Shown here: positions 6,696 through 13,710 of the stretch, one piece after another
How positions within the stretch are numbered: the stretch's first letter is position 1
Layout: every line of letters begins with the position of its first letter
Source of the DNA: Vermiculatibacterium agrestimuris
Lineage (GTDB): Bacteria; Bacillota; Clostridia; Oscillospirales; Oscillospiraceae
Assembly: GCF_943193085.1 (NCBI RefSeq)
Contig: NZ_CALPCU010000028.1
Location: 1 to 23,698 of the forward strand
Length of the DNA stretch: 23,698 bases
Direction of reading: 5' to 3'
Program-made: the position numbers and the translations under genes
Notes under the pieces: model-generated
Databases searched by the model: none
Seen by the model: the letters and a program-made list of their open reading frames with translations, nothing else
Told to the model about the DNA's origin: nothing

Positions 6696-6724
6696 TTGAC
6701 AAAACCCTCCCGCTGGTGTACAAT
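6696..6724 (+). promoter_or_regulatory. Promoter of the ylxM-ffh unit
   Basis: A consensus TTGACA at 6696-6701 and TACAAT at 6719-6724 have a 17-base spacer. Transcription should start near 6731, immediately before the inverted repeat at 6733-6754. Confidence 0.88.
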
Positions 6725-6732
6725 ATTTCCAT

Positions 6733-6754
6733 TGTAAAGTCATTCGACTTTACA
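6733..6754. repeat. Perfect inverted repeat at the ylxM transcription start
   Basis: Arms TGTAAAGTC (6733-6741) and GACTTTACA (6746-6754) are perfect complements around the spacer ATTC. The element begins about two bases after the predicted start site and ends 12 bases before the ribosome binding site. It could be an operator for a dimeric repressor or a 5'-end RNA hairpin. There is no T tract after it, so it is not a terminator. Confidence 0.75.
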
Positions 6755-6778
6755 TTTCGTCACCAGGGAGGGATCCTC

Positions 6779-7147
6779 GTGAAAAACCAGGCTTACCGCA
6801 TGGCACTGCTGTATGATTTCTACGGCGACATGCTCACCGACCGGCAAAAGGAGTTTTACGACCTTTATTATAATGAAGACCTCTCTCTCAGTGAGATCGC
6901 GGAGAATTACAGCATCTCCCGCCAGGGTGTCCGGGACGTGATCGTCCGGGCGGAGGCCACCCTCACCGAGCTGGAGGACAAGACGGGGATCATCCGCCGC
7001 TTCCACGTGATGCAGGACGAGCTCCGGGGCCTGTTGGCCGATGTGGATGCCATCGCCCAGCGCAATGCCGCCCAATATCGGGACGACGAGATCGAGGCGC
7101 TGACCGAGCGCATCTCCTCCGTGCTGAACAAGCTCAAGCAGGAGTGA
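6779..7147 (+). CDS. ylxM: YlxM-family helix-turn-helix protein of the signal recognition particle operon
   Basis: A 122-residue cytosolic protein of the UPF0122/YlxM (p13) family, found next to ffh in Gram-positive bacteria and thought to modulate the signal recognition particle pathway. The fold resembles sigma-70 region 4: YDFYGDMLTDRQKEFYDLYY around residues 11-30, then a helix-turn-helix of the form LSLSEIAENYSISRQGVRDV around 34-53. The GTG start at 6779 is preferred because GGGAGG lies about seven bases upstream; the longer frame from 6716 starts inside the promoter. It ends three bases before ffh and shares its promoter. Whether it binds the inverted repeat at its own start site is an open question. 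Confidence 0.93.
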   Translation: MKNQAYRMALLYDFYGDMLTDRQKEFYDLYYNEDLSLSEIAENYSISRQGVRDVIVRAEATLTELEDKTGIIRRFHVMQDELRGLLADVDAIAQRNAAQYRDDEIEALTERISSVLNKLKQE

Positions 7148-7150
7148 GCC

Positions 7151-8518
7151 ATGGCCTTTGAGGGACTGACTGAAAAGCTCTCCAACGCCTTCAAAAAGCT
7201 CCGGGGCAAAGGCCGCCTCACCGAGGCCGACGTGAAGGAGGCCATGCGGGAGATCCGTATGGCCCTGCTGGAGGCCGACGTGAGCTATAAGGTGGTCAAG
7301 GATTTTGTGGCCAAGGTGTCGGAGCGGGCCGTGGGCGCCGACGTGCTGGAGGCCCTCTCCCCCGCCCAGATGATCGTCAAGATCGTCAACGAGGAGCTCA
7401 CCGAGCTCATGGGGGGCGAAGACGCCAAGCTGACCATCTCCTCCAAGCCCCCCACAGTCGTGATGATGGTGGGCCTTCAGGGCGCGGGCAAGACCACCAA
7501 CGCCGCCAAGCTGGCAGGGCTGATGAAAAAGCAGGGCAAGCGGCCTCTTCTGGCGGCCTGCGACGTATACCGCCCCGCCGCCATCCAGCAGTTGGAGGTG
7601 GTGGGCGCCCAGCTGGATATCCCCGTGTTTCAGATGGGGCAGATCGACCCGGTGGACATCGCCTGCGCCGCCGTGGAGCACGCCAAAAAGCACGGCAATG
7701 ACCTGGTGTTTCTGGACACCGCCGGGCGGCTCCACGTGGACGAGGAGCTGATGGCGGAGCTGCAGAACATCAAGGCCGCCGTCTCTCCCGACGAGATATT
7801 GCTGGTGGTAGACGCCATGATCGGCCAGGACGCGGTGAACGCCGCCAAGGCCTTTGACGACGCGCTGGATCTGACGGGCGTGATGCTCACCAAGCTGGAC
7901 GGCGACGCCCGGGGCGGAGCGGCCCTCTCCATCAAGGCAGTGACCGGCAAGCCCATCAAGTTCGCGGGCACCGGAGAAAAGCTGGAGCAGGTGGAGATCT
8001 TCCACCCTGACCGGATGGCAAGCCGTATCCTGGGCATGGGAGACGTCCTCTCTCTTATCGAAAAGGCCCAGGAAAACTTCGATTTGAAGAAGGCCCAGGA
8101 ACTGGAGCAGAAGCTGCGCAAGAATAAGTTCACCCTCACCGACCTCTACGACCAGTTGGTGCAGATGAAAAATATGGGCTCCCTCAGCGACCTTGCGGGG
8201 ATGCTCCCCGGCATCGACGCTAAGGCCCTGGAGGGCGCCAACATGGACGATTCGGCCCTGGGCCGTACCGAGGCCATCATTCTCTCCATGACCCCCCAGG
8301 AGCGGGAGAACCCGGATGTGCTCAACAACAGCAGAAAAAAGCGCATCGCCGCCGGGGCGGGCGTGGGCGTGGTGGATGTGAACCGACTGCTCAAGCAGTT
8401 TGAGGCCATGCGCCAGATGACCAAGCAGATGAGCGACCCCCGGATGCGAAAGCTGGCCAAAAAGGGCCGCCTGCCCGGTATGGGCGGCATGGGTATGGGG
8501 CGAGGCTTTCCCTTCTAA
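7151..8518 (+). CDS. ffh: Signal recognition particle protein Ffh (SRP54)
   Basis: This 455-residue GTPase binds SRP RNA and signal sequences of nascent membrane proteins and docks with FtsY. The N and G domains cover about residues 1-295: P-loop GLQGAGKT at 108-115, DVYRPAAIQQL, DTAGRLHVDEELM, and TKLDGDARGGAALS. The methionine-rich M domain follows, with an RNA-binding helix near the C-terminus and the tail MGGMGMGRGFPF. The length is normal. The ATG follows AGGAG that overlaps the end of ylxM, with three bases between the genes, so the pair is co-translated. The SRP RNA gene itself is not in the window. Confidence 0.98.
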   Translation: MAFEGLTEKLSNAFKKLRGKGRLTEADVKEAMREIRMALLEADVSYKVVKDFVAKVSERAVGADVLEALSPAQMIVKIVNEELTELMGGEDAKLTISSKPPTVVMMVGLQGAGKTTNAAKLAGLMKKQGKRPLLAACDVYRPAAIQQLEVVGAQLDIPVFQMGQIDPVDIACAAVEHAKKHGNDLVFLDTAGRLHVDEELMAELQNIKAAVSPDEILLVVDAMIGQDAVNAAKAFDDALDLTGVMLTKLDGDARGGAALSIKAVTGKPIKFAGTGEKLEQVEIFHPDRMASRILGMGDVLSLIEKAQENFDLKKAQELEQKLRKNKFTLTDLYDQLVQMKNMGSLSDLAGMLPGIDAKALEGANMDDSALGRTEAIILSMTPQERENPDVLNNSRKKRIAAGAGVGVVDVNRLLKQFEAMRQMTKQMSDPRMRKLAKKGRLPGMGGMGMGRGFPF

Positions 8519-8530
8519 ACTACGTTGGTA

Positions 8531-8550
8531 AGCGCCGGAGCCCGGCGTTT
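8531..8550 (+). terminator. Weak hairpin between ffh and rpsP
   Basis: A stem of six G-C pairs (8533-8538 with 8542-8547), extended by a G-T and an A-T pair, has a three-base loop but only three following T residues. It may slow or partly terminate ffh transcripts, or act as a processing site before rpsP. Confidence 0.35.
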
Positions 8551-8590
8551 CCAGATATACGAACGATAATTCTATGGAGGTGAAAATAAA

Positions 8591-8830
8591 ATGGTCAAAA
8601 TTCGTCTGCGCCGTATGGGCGCTAAGAAGGCTCCCTTCTACCGCATTGTGGTGGCGGACTCCCGCTATCCCCGTGACGGCCGCTTCATCGAGGAGATCGG
8701 CACCTACGACCCCACCGCCGACCCCGCTCAGCTGAAGGTGGACGCCGAGCGCGCCCAGGCCTGGATCAAGACCGGTGCTCAGCCCACTGAGACAGTGAAG
8801 GCTCTGCTGAAAAAAGCCGGCGCTATCTAA
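8591..8830 (+). CDS. rpsP: 30S ribosomal protein S16
   Basis: The 79-residue sequence begins MVKIRLRRMGAKKAPFYRIV and continues with VVADSRYPRDGRFIEEIGTYDP, the near-invariant N-terminal half of bacterial S16. S16 stabilises the 5' domain of 16S rRNA during small-subunit assembly. A strong GGAGGTGA precedes the ATG, as expected for a highly expressed ribosomal protein. No separate promoter was convincing in the 72 bases after ffh. khpA follows after 18 bases. Confidence 0.98.
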   Translation: MVKIRLRRMGAKKAPFYRIVVADSRYPRDGRFIEEIGTYDPTADPAQLKVDAERAQAWIKTGAQPTETVKALLKKAGAI

Positions 8831-8848
8831 AAGGGAGGACAACACCAG

Positions 8849-9079
8849 ATGAAAGAGCTCCTCACCTACATCGCCCAGAACCTGGTGGACAACCCCGATC
8901 AGGTGGAGGTCACCGAGCACGTGGGCGAGAGCGAGACCACCCTGGAGCTGCGGGTCGCCAGCGAGGATATGGGTAAGGTGATCGGCCGTCAGGGCCGCAT
9001 TGCCAAGTGGATCCGTGTCCTCATGCGCTCCGTGGGTCAGCGGAAGGGTACACGGGTCTCGGTCGAGATCAGCGATTGA
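8849..9079 (+). CDS. khpA: KhpA, single KH-domain RNA-binding protein
   Basis: A 76-residue protein consisting of one type II KH domain with the RNA-binding GxxG loop in GKVIGRQGRIAK (about residues 42-53). KhpA (YlqC) proteins form dimers, often with KhpB/Jag, and bind many RNAs affecting cell elongation and division in Firmicutes. GGGAGG lies about 12 bases before the ATG. The rpsP-khpA order is the standard one. A strong terminator follows immediately at 9083-9112, before the acetyltransferase gene. Confidence 0.96.
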   Translation: MKELLTYIAQNLVDNPDQVEVTEHVGESETTLELRVASEDMGKVIGRQGRIAKWIRVLMRSVGQRKGTRVSVEISD

Positions 9080-9082
9080 GTG

Positions 9083-9112
9083 AAAACGGCGGGGCTTCCC
9101 CCGCCGTTTTTT
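9083..9112 (+). terminator. Terminator after khpA
   Basis: A perfect stem of 10-12 bp (core 9085-9094 with 9099-9108) with loop CTTC is followed by T residues 9107-9112. It should separate rpsP-khpA from the downstream acetyltransferase-rimM-trmD genes. Confidence 0.93.
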
Positions 9113-9140
9113 CATTTCCACCATAAGATTGGAGCGCGTT

Positions 9141-9806
9141 ATGGACTACCGCTATCTGGATATGAACGCCTATCCCCGCAAGGCGCATTTTGACTATTTC
9201 AGCGCCATGGCCTACCCTTATGTGGGCCTCACCGCGGAGGTGGACATCACCGATTTCCTCCCCCAGGTCAGGGCGGCCGGCCTTCCCCTGTTCCTCTCTC
9301 TGTGCTACTGCGTCAGCCAGGCCGCTAACCGTGTGCTCCAGCTGCGTCAGCGCATTTTGGAGGGGAGGGTCGTGGAATTTGACCGATGCCAGACCTCCCA
9401 CACCGTGGCTTTGGAGGACGGGACATACTGCTATTGTGCGTTGGACAGCGGCCGGCCCTTCTTCGACTATCTGTCCTATGCTGTCCAGGCCCAGGAGCGG
9501 GCCATGGCCCGGGGCGGCATTGAGGAGAGTGAAGAAGAGGCCCTGGACAAGCTGTTCATCTCCACCCTGCCCTGGCTCTCCTTCACCGGCCTTGTCCAGC
9601 CCGTCCCCTCCCCCGCCGACAGCAATCCCCGCATTACCTGGGGAAAGTATCACACTGCCGAGGGCCGGACGCTGCTGCCCCTCTCTATCCTCTGCCACCA
9701 CGCGCTGGTGGACGGCGTCCATATTGCCGCTTTTTACTCCGCGCTGGCTGAGCAGCTCGCCGCTGTGAGCGGACTCATCCGTCAGCGGGAAACAGCGCAC
9801 ACCTAA
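9141..9806 (+). CDS. Chloramphenicol acetyltransferase-family (CatA-like) O-acetyltransferase
   Basis: This 221-residue protein matches the CAT fold in length and motifs. It would transfer acetyl from acetyl-CoA to a hydroxyl group. The N-terminal RKAHFDYF (13-20) resembles the RxxFExF segment of CATs. The catalytic HxxxDG motif is CHHALVDGVH, with H187 and D191. PWLSFTG at 144-150 aligns with the CAT segment containing the transition-state serine (S147 here). The ATG at 9141 follows GGAG by six bases; an upstream in-frame TTG at 9129 overlaps that site. It lies in the middle of the rpsP-khpA / rimM-trmD group with 13 bases to rimM, so it probably shares a transcript with rimM-trmD. Chromosomal CAT-like proteins often do not confer chloramphenicol resistance, so the substrate is open. 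Confidence 0.88.
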   Translation: MDYRYLDMNAYPRKAHFDYFSAMAYPYVGLTAEVDITDFLPQVRAAGLPLFLSLCYCVSQAANRVLQLRQRILEGRVVEFDRCQTSHTVALEDGTYCYCALDSGRPFFDYLSYAVQAQERAMARGGIEESEEEALDKLFISTLPWLSFTGLVQPVPSPADSNPRITWGKYHTAEGRTLLPLSILCHHALVDGVHIAAFYSALAEQLAAVSGLIRQRETAHT

Positions 9807-9819
9807 AAGGAGCTTTTCT

Positions 9820-10317
9820 ATGAAAAACCAATTTTTAGAGGCCGGACAGATCGTCAATACCCACGGGATCAAGGGCGAGGTGAAGATCATGCCCTGGGCG
9901 GATTCTCCGGAGTTCCTGTGCGCCTTCGACACCCTCTATATGGACGGCAAGCCCGTCAAGCTCCTCGCCGCCCGCCCCCACAAAACCATGGTGCTGGCCG
10001 CCCTGGAGGGGGTTGATACAGTGGAGAAGGCCATGAAGCTCAAGGGCAAAGTCCTCTCCATCGACCGTACTGGCGTAACGCTGCCCGACGGCCGGCACTT
10101 TCTGGCCGACCTCATGGGCCTCAGGGTGCTGGACGCCGCCTCTGGAGAGGAGCTGGGCGTCATTGCCGACATCCTCACACCGCCCGCCCACGAGGTCTAT
10201 GTGGTCAGGGGCAAGGGCAAGGAGTACATGATCCCCGCGGTGGACGCCTTCCTGGCGGAGACCAATGTGGAGGACGGTTATATTAAGGTCAACCTCATCG
10301 AAGGGATGGAGAGCTGA
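9820..10317 (+). CDS. rimM: 16S rRNA processing protein RimM
   Basis: The 165-residue protein has the two RimM domains: an N-terminal RimM barrel beginning FLEAGQIVNTHGIKGEVKI (residues 5-23) and a C-terminal PRC-barrel with ADLMGLRVLD and EVYVVRGKGKEYMIPAVDAFL. RimM binds S19 and helps mature the 3' domain of the 30S subunit. AAGGAG lies nine bases before the ATG, right after the acetyltransferase stop. Its TGA stop overlaps the trmD ATG by one base, implying coupled translation. Confidence 0.97.
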   Translation: MKNQFLEAGQIVNTHGIKGEVKIMPWADSPEFLCAFDTLYMDGKPVKLLAARPHKTMVLAALEGVDTVEKAMKLKGKVLSIDRTGVTLPDGRHFLADLMGLRVLDAASGEELGVIADILTPPAHEVYVVRGKGKEYMIPAVDAFLAETNVEDGYIKVNLIEGMES

Positions 10318-11078
10318 TGTACCGCATCGACATTTTGACCCTGTTTGACATGACGGTGGGGGATGTGCTCTCCGAATCCATTCTGGGCCGGGCCCAGGAG
10401 CGGGACTTTTTGCGCATTGAGACCCACCAGATCCGGGACTACACCCTCAACAAGCAGAAGCAGGTGGACGACTATCCCTACGGGGGCGGCCGGGGGGCGG
10501 TGATGCAGGCCGACCCCCTCTACCAGTGCTGGAAGCACGTGGTGGATTCCTTCGGCCCCGGCCGCACCATCTACTTCTCCCCCGCCGGAACCACCTTCCG
10601 GCAAGCGGATGCCAAGCGCCTGGCGGCGGATTACGACCACCTGATCCTGGTCTGCGGCCACTACGAGGGCATCGACGAGCGCTTCATCGAGGCGTATGTG
10701 GATGAGGAGATCTCCCTGGGAGATTTTGTCCTCACCGGCGGGGAGATCCCCGCTATGGCGGTGGCCGACGCGGTGAGCCGGCTGGTGCCGGGCGTGCTCC
10801 CCGATCCCGAGTGCTTTGAAAACGAGAGCCACTGGAACGGTCTGCTGGAATATCCTCAATATTCCCGCCCCGAGGAGTGGCACGGCAGGAAGGTGCCCTC
10901 CATCCTTCTCTCCGGCAACCACGCCCTCATTGAAAGGTGGCGGCGCAAGCAGGCCATCCTGCGGACAAAACGGCGCAGGCCGGATATGTATGAAAAGCTG
11001 GACTTGTCCTCCACGAAGGAGGATATCAAGCTGATGGGAGAGCTGCGGGAGGAATATCCGGAGGACTTTCCCCGCTGA
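10317..11078 (+). CDS. trmD: tRNA (guanine37-N1)-methyltransferase TrmD
   Basis: This 253-residue SPOUT methyltransferase transfers a methyl group from S-adenosylmethionine to N1 of G37 in tRNAs, which prevents +1 frameshifting. The trefoil-knot SAM site is visible as LVCGHYEGIDERF at residues 111-123 and SLGDFVLTGGE at 133-143. DDYPYGGGRGAVM at 51-63 and GLLEYPQYSRP at 175-185 are also typical. The length is normal. It is coupled to rimM and followed by a terminator. The rplS gene, which often ends this operon, is not present here. Confidence 0.98.
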   Translation: MYRIDILTLFDMTVGDVLSESILGRAQERDFLRIETHQIRDYTLNKQKQVDDYPYGGGRGAVMQADPLYQCWKHVVDSFGPGRTIYFSPAGTTFRQADAKRLAADYDHLILVCGHYEGIDERFIEAYVDEEISLGDFVLTGGEIPAMAVADAVSRLVPGVLPDPECFENESHWNGLLEYPQYSRPEEWHGRKVPSILLSGNHALIERWRRKQAILRTKRRRPDMYEKLDLSSTKEDIKLMGELREEYPEDFPR

Positions 11079-11088
11079 CCCCAAAACG

Positions 11089-11118
11089 GTGCGGAAGCCC
11101 TGAGCTTCCGCACTTTTT
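11089..11118 (+). terminator. Terminator after trmD
   Basis: A perfect 10-bp stem (11089-11098 with 11104-11113, arms GTGCGGAAGC and GCTTCCGCAC) is followed by five T residues. Confidence 0.93.
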
Positions 11119-11149
11119 CTGTTTCGAGCCCGTTCCCCCCCGCTTTCCC

Positions 11150-11178
11150 TTTACTTTTCCTTTTCAATGTGTTATAAT
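11150..11178 (+). promoter_or_regulatory. Promoter of the DegV-family gene
   Basis: TTTACT at 11150-11155 and a perfect TATAAT at 11173-11178 are 17 bases apart, with an extended TG element directly before the -10 box. Confidence 0.75.
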
Positions 11179-11218
11179 CCGAATGTAATTTCAAATATTA
11201 GATTCGGAGATACATTTT

Positions 11219-12058
11219 ATGAGTTTCAAAATTATTGTGGACAGCTGCTGCGACCTCACCGCTCCTCAGTTCCATCAGGGGCCTTTCCTGCGGGTACCGC
11301 TGACCATCTCGCTGGCTGGGGAGGACATCGTAGACGACCACACCTTTGACCAGACCCATCTTTTGCTCCTTATGCGGGAGAACGACCAGCCCCCCAAGAC
11401 GGCCTGTCCCTCCCCCGCCCAGTATCTGGATGCCTTTGACCAGGCCCAGGCCGACGACCTCTATGTGGTCACCCTCTCCGCCCTCCTCTCCGGCTCCCAC
11501 AATTCCGCCGCCCAGGCCCGGGCCATCTGGCTGGAGGAGCACCCCAAGAGCAACGTGCACATCTTCAACTCCTGCTCCGCCGCCGCGGGAGAGGTCTGTG
11601 TGGCTATGAAGCTCCTGGAGCTGGCGGGCTCGGGCCGGGACTTCCAGACCGTGGTCAACGAGACCTCCAGATATATCTCCTCCATGACCACTTATTTTGT
11701 ACTGGAAAACCTGGATCACCTGCGCAAAAACGGCCGCCTCACCGGGGCGCTGTCCCTGGTGACCGAGGCCCTGCGCATCAAGCTTCTCATGGGGGCCACC
11801 CCTGAAGGGGAGATCAAAAAGGTGGGCCAGGCCCTGTCGGTGAAGCAGGCGCTGAGCCGGATGGTGGCGCTGATGGCCGCCGATCCGGGCCACGTGGGCA
11901 AGACCCTCTCCATCGTCCACTGCAACAACGCGGAGCGGGCCTTCTACGTGCTGGAGCAGGTGAAAAAATCCTGCCACTTCAAGGATATCCTGATCTCTGA
12001 CGCCCGGGGCGTCACCACGGTATACGCCAACGACGGCGGCGTGGTGGTGGCATTTTAA
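11219..12058 (+). CDS. DegV-family fatty-acid-binding protein (FakB-like)
   Basis: The 279-residue protein is a complete DegV-family member. Such proteins bind a fatty acid in a deep pocket; some (FakB) present it to the kinase FakA for phosphorylation and entry into phospholipids. Typical segments are IIVDSCCDLT at the N-terminus, TACPSPAQYLDAF, VVTLSALLSGSHNSA, VHIFNSCSAAAGE and LDHLRKNGRLTG. The ATG at 11219 follows GGAG by nine bases and lies 40 bases after a clear promoter, so it is a single-gene transcript. No fakA-like gene is nearby. Which lipid is bound cannot be read from the sequence. Confidence 0.94.
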   Translation: MSFKIIVDSCCDLTAPQFHQGPFLRVPLTISLAGEDIVDDHTFDQTHLLLLMRENDQPPKTACPSPAQYLDAFDQAQADDLYVVTLSALLSGSHNSAAQARAIWLEEHPKSNVHIFNSCSAAAGEVCVAMKLLELAGSGRDFQTVVNETSRYISSMTTYFVLENLDHLRKNGRLTGALSLVTEALRIKLLMGATPEGEIKKVGQALSVKQALSRMVALMAADPGHVGKTLSIVHCNNAERAFYVLEQVKKSCHFKDILISDARGVTTVYANDGGVVVAF

Positions 12059-12061
12059 GAG

Positions 12062-12106
12062 AAAAAAAGAGGCCCGGTATCTTCGCGATACCGGGCCTCT
12101 TTTTTT
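12062..12106. terminator. Bidirectional terminator between the DegV gene and rnfB
   Basis: A near-perfect 20-bp palindrome (12062-12081 with 12087-12106, loop TTCGC) has seven A residues on one side and seven T residues on the other. It serves both converging transcripts. Confidence 0.95.
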
Positions 12107-12110
12107 CGTT

Positions 12111-13106
12111 TTACTCCGCCTTGGGGGATTCCTCAGCGGGAGCGGCGGGGGCGGTCTCCTCCGCCTTGGGCGCCTCCTGCACGGCAGGAGCGGCCTCCAC
12201 AGGCTTGGCCTCCTCCACCGGGGCGGTGGCAGGCTTGGCCTCAGCCACGGGCGCGGCGGGGGCGGCGGGAGCCGCCGGCTTGGCCGGCGCGGGCTTCTTC
12301 TCCGGCACCACACCGTCCACGGTGATCAGGCCGCGGGGGCACTTCTGGGCGCAGATCCCACAGCCGATACACTTGTCATAGTCGATCTTGGCCAGGAAGT
12401 TGTCCATGGTAATGGCCTCTTTGGGGCAGGCCTTGGCGCACAGGGAGCAGCCGATACAGCCGTTGGTGCAGACCTTGGTGACCACGGGGCCCTTGGCGTG
12501 AGAGGAACAGGGAATGGCCACGTGCCGCTTGGTCTTGTAGGGCTCCAGCGCGATGATGTGGCGGGGGCAGACGTCCACGCACTTGGAACAGGCCTTGCAC
12601 TTATCCTCGTCCACCACGGCCACGCCATTGATGACGTGGATGGCGTCAAAGGGGCAGACCTTTTCACAGGTGCCCATGCCCAGACAGCCATAGTCACAGC
12701 CCAGAGGGCCGCCGCCGGGCAGCCGGGAGGCCGCCAGGCAGTCCTTCACGCCCACATAGTTATACTTGGTGTGATCCACACCGCAGCCGGTGCAGCGCAC
12801 GGCGGCGACCTGTCTTACCGTCTCGCCGGCGGACACGCCCATGATCTCAGCGATCTGGTTGGCCACAGCCTCGCCGCCGGCAGCGCAGGCATTGACAGGG
12901 GCGTTCCCTGCCACCACGGCGGCGGCATAGCCGGCGCAGCCGGGAAAGCCGCAGCCACCGCAGTTGGCGCCGGGCAGACACCCCACGATGGCCTCCTCCC
13001 GGGGATCCTTCTCCACGGCGAAGACCTTAGCGGCAAAAGCCAGGATGGCGCCGAACACCGCGCCCATCACCAGCAGCACCGCCACAGCATAAACAATAGT
13101 CATCAT
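12111..13106 (-). CDS. rnfB: Rnf complex subunit RnfB (iron-sulfur protein)
   Basis: RnfB (331 residues) is the likely entry point for electrons from reduced ferredoxin. An N-terminal membrane helix (about 5-30) is followed by the 4Fe-4S motif with C43, C49, C52 and C57 and by further Cys groups at C105, C108, C123, C137 and C141. Ferredoxin-type clusters then occur at C147-C151, C170-C180, C213-C227 and C246-C256. Residues from about 269 to 331 form an Ala/Pro/Glu/Lys-rich low-complexity tail that is not part of the conserved fold. The first of two ATGs is preferred because AGGAGG lies eight bases upstream. It is the last gene of the rnfCDGEAB cluster. Confidence 0.97.
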   Translation of the reverse strand: MMTIVYAVAVLLVMGAVFGAILAFAAKVFAVEKDPREEAIVGCLPGANCGGCGFPGCAGYAAAVVAGNAPVNACAAGGEAVANQIAEIMGVSAGETVRQVAAVRCTGCGVDHTKYNYVGVKDCLAASRLPGGGPLGCDYGCLGMGTCEKVCPFDAIHVINGVAVVDEDKCKACSKCVDVCPRHIIALEPYKTKRHVAIPCSSHAKGPVVTKVCTNGCIGCSLCAKACPKEAITMDNFLAKIDYDKCIGCGICAQKCPRGLITVDGVVPEKKPAPAKPAAPAAPAAPVAEAKPATAPVEEAKPVEAAPAVQEAPKAEETAPAAPAEESPKAE

Positions 13107-13119
13107 TGATTTTTCCTCC

Positions 13120-13710
13120 TTACCCGAAAAGCTTCAGGCCGGAGAACCCACCAAAGCTCAGCGCCAGCAGGCCGGCGGTGACCAAGGCAATGGGAAAGCC
13201 CTCAAAGGCCTTGGGGCACTCGGAATACTCCAGCTTCTCCCGCACGGCGGCAAAGAGATAGATGGCCAGCAGGAAGCCCAGGCCGCCGGTGACGCCATAG
13301 ACCACGCTCTCCACAAAGCCATAGGTGTTCTGGGTGTTCTGGAGCACCACGCCCAGCACCGCGCAGTTGGTGGTGATGAGGGGCAGGTATACACCCAGGG
13401 CGGTGTACAGAGAGGGCATGGACTTCTGGAGGAACATCTCAATAAACTGCACCAGGGAGGCGATGACCAGGATGTAGACGATGGTCTGCATGAACACCAG
13501 GCCAGCCGGCTCCAGGACGAAGTGGTTGATGGGCCAGCACACGGCGGAGGCCAGGCCCATGACGAAGGTCACGGCCAGGCCCATGCCCGAGGCGGTATCC
13601 GTGGACTTGGACACGCCCATAAAGGGGCAGATGCCCAGGAACTGGGAGAAGATAAAGTTGTTGATCAGGATGGCGCCAAGGGCAATGGTGATCAGATTCT
13701 TCCAATCCAT
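13120..13710 (-). CDS. rnfA: Rnf complex subunit RnfA
   Basis: A 196-residue integral membrane protein with about six helices, matching RnfA/NqrE in length and pattern. FSQFLGICPFMGVSKSTDTA near residues 25-45 and LPLITTNCAVLGV near 110-122 are characteristic. RnfA and RnfE form a pseudo-symmetric pair that in the related Nqr/Rnf structures holds a membrane-embedded 2Fe-2S centre between conserved cysteines. The start codon overlaps the rnfE stop by one base (TAATG). Confidence 0.97.
   Translation of the reverse strand: MDWKNLITIALGAILINNFIFSQFLGICPFMGVSKSTDTASGMGLAVTFVMGLASAVCWPINHFVLEPAGLVFMQTIVYILVIASLVQFIEMFLQKSMPSLYTALGVYLPLITTNCAVLGVVLQNTQNTYGFVESVVYGVTGGLGFLLAIYLFAAVREKLEYSECPKAFEGFPIALVTAGLLALSFGGFSGLKLFG

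Noticed and set aside
8551..8590. Separate rpsP promoter with GATAAT at 8565-8570
   Set aside because: No acceptable -35 hexamer at 16-18 bases upstream; the position is occupied by G-C-rich hairpin sequence.
6740..9124. Very long minus-strand open frame opposite ylxM, ffh, rpsP and khpA
   Set aside because: It spans four recognised genes and their control sites and has a repetitive His/Leu/Gly composition; an artefact of high-GC third codon positions.
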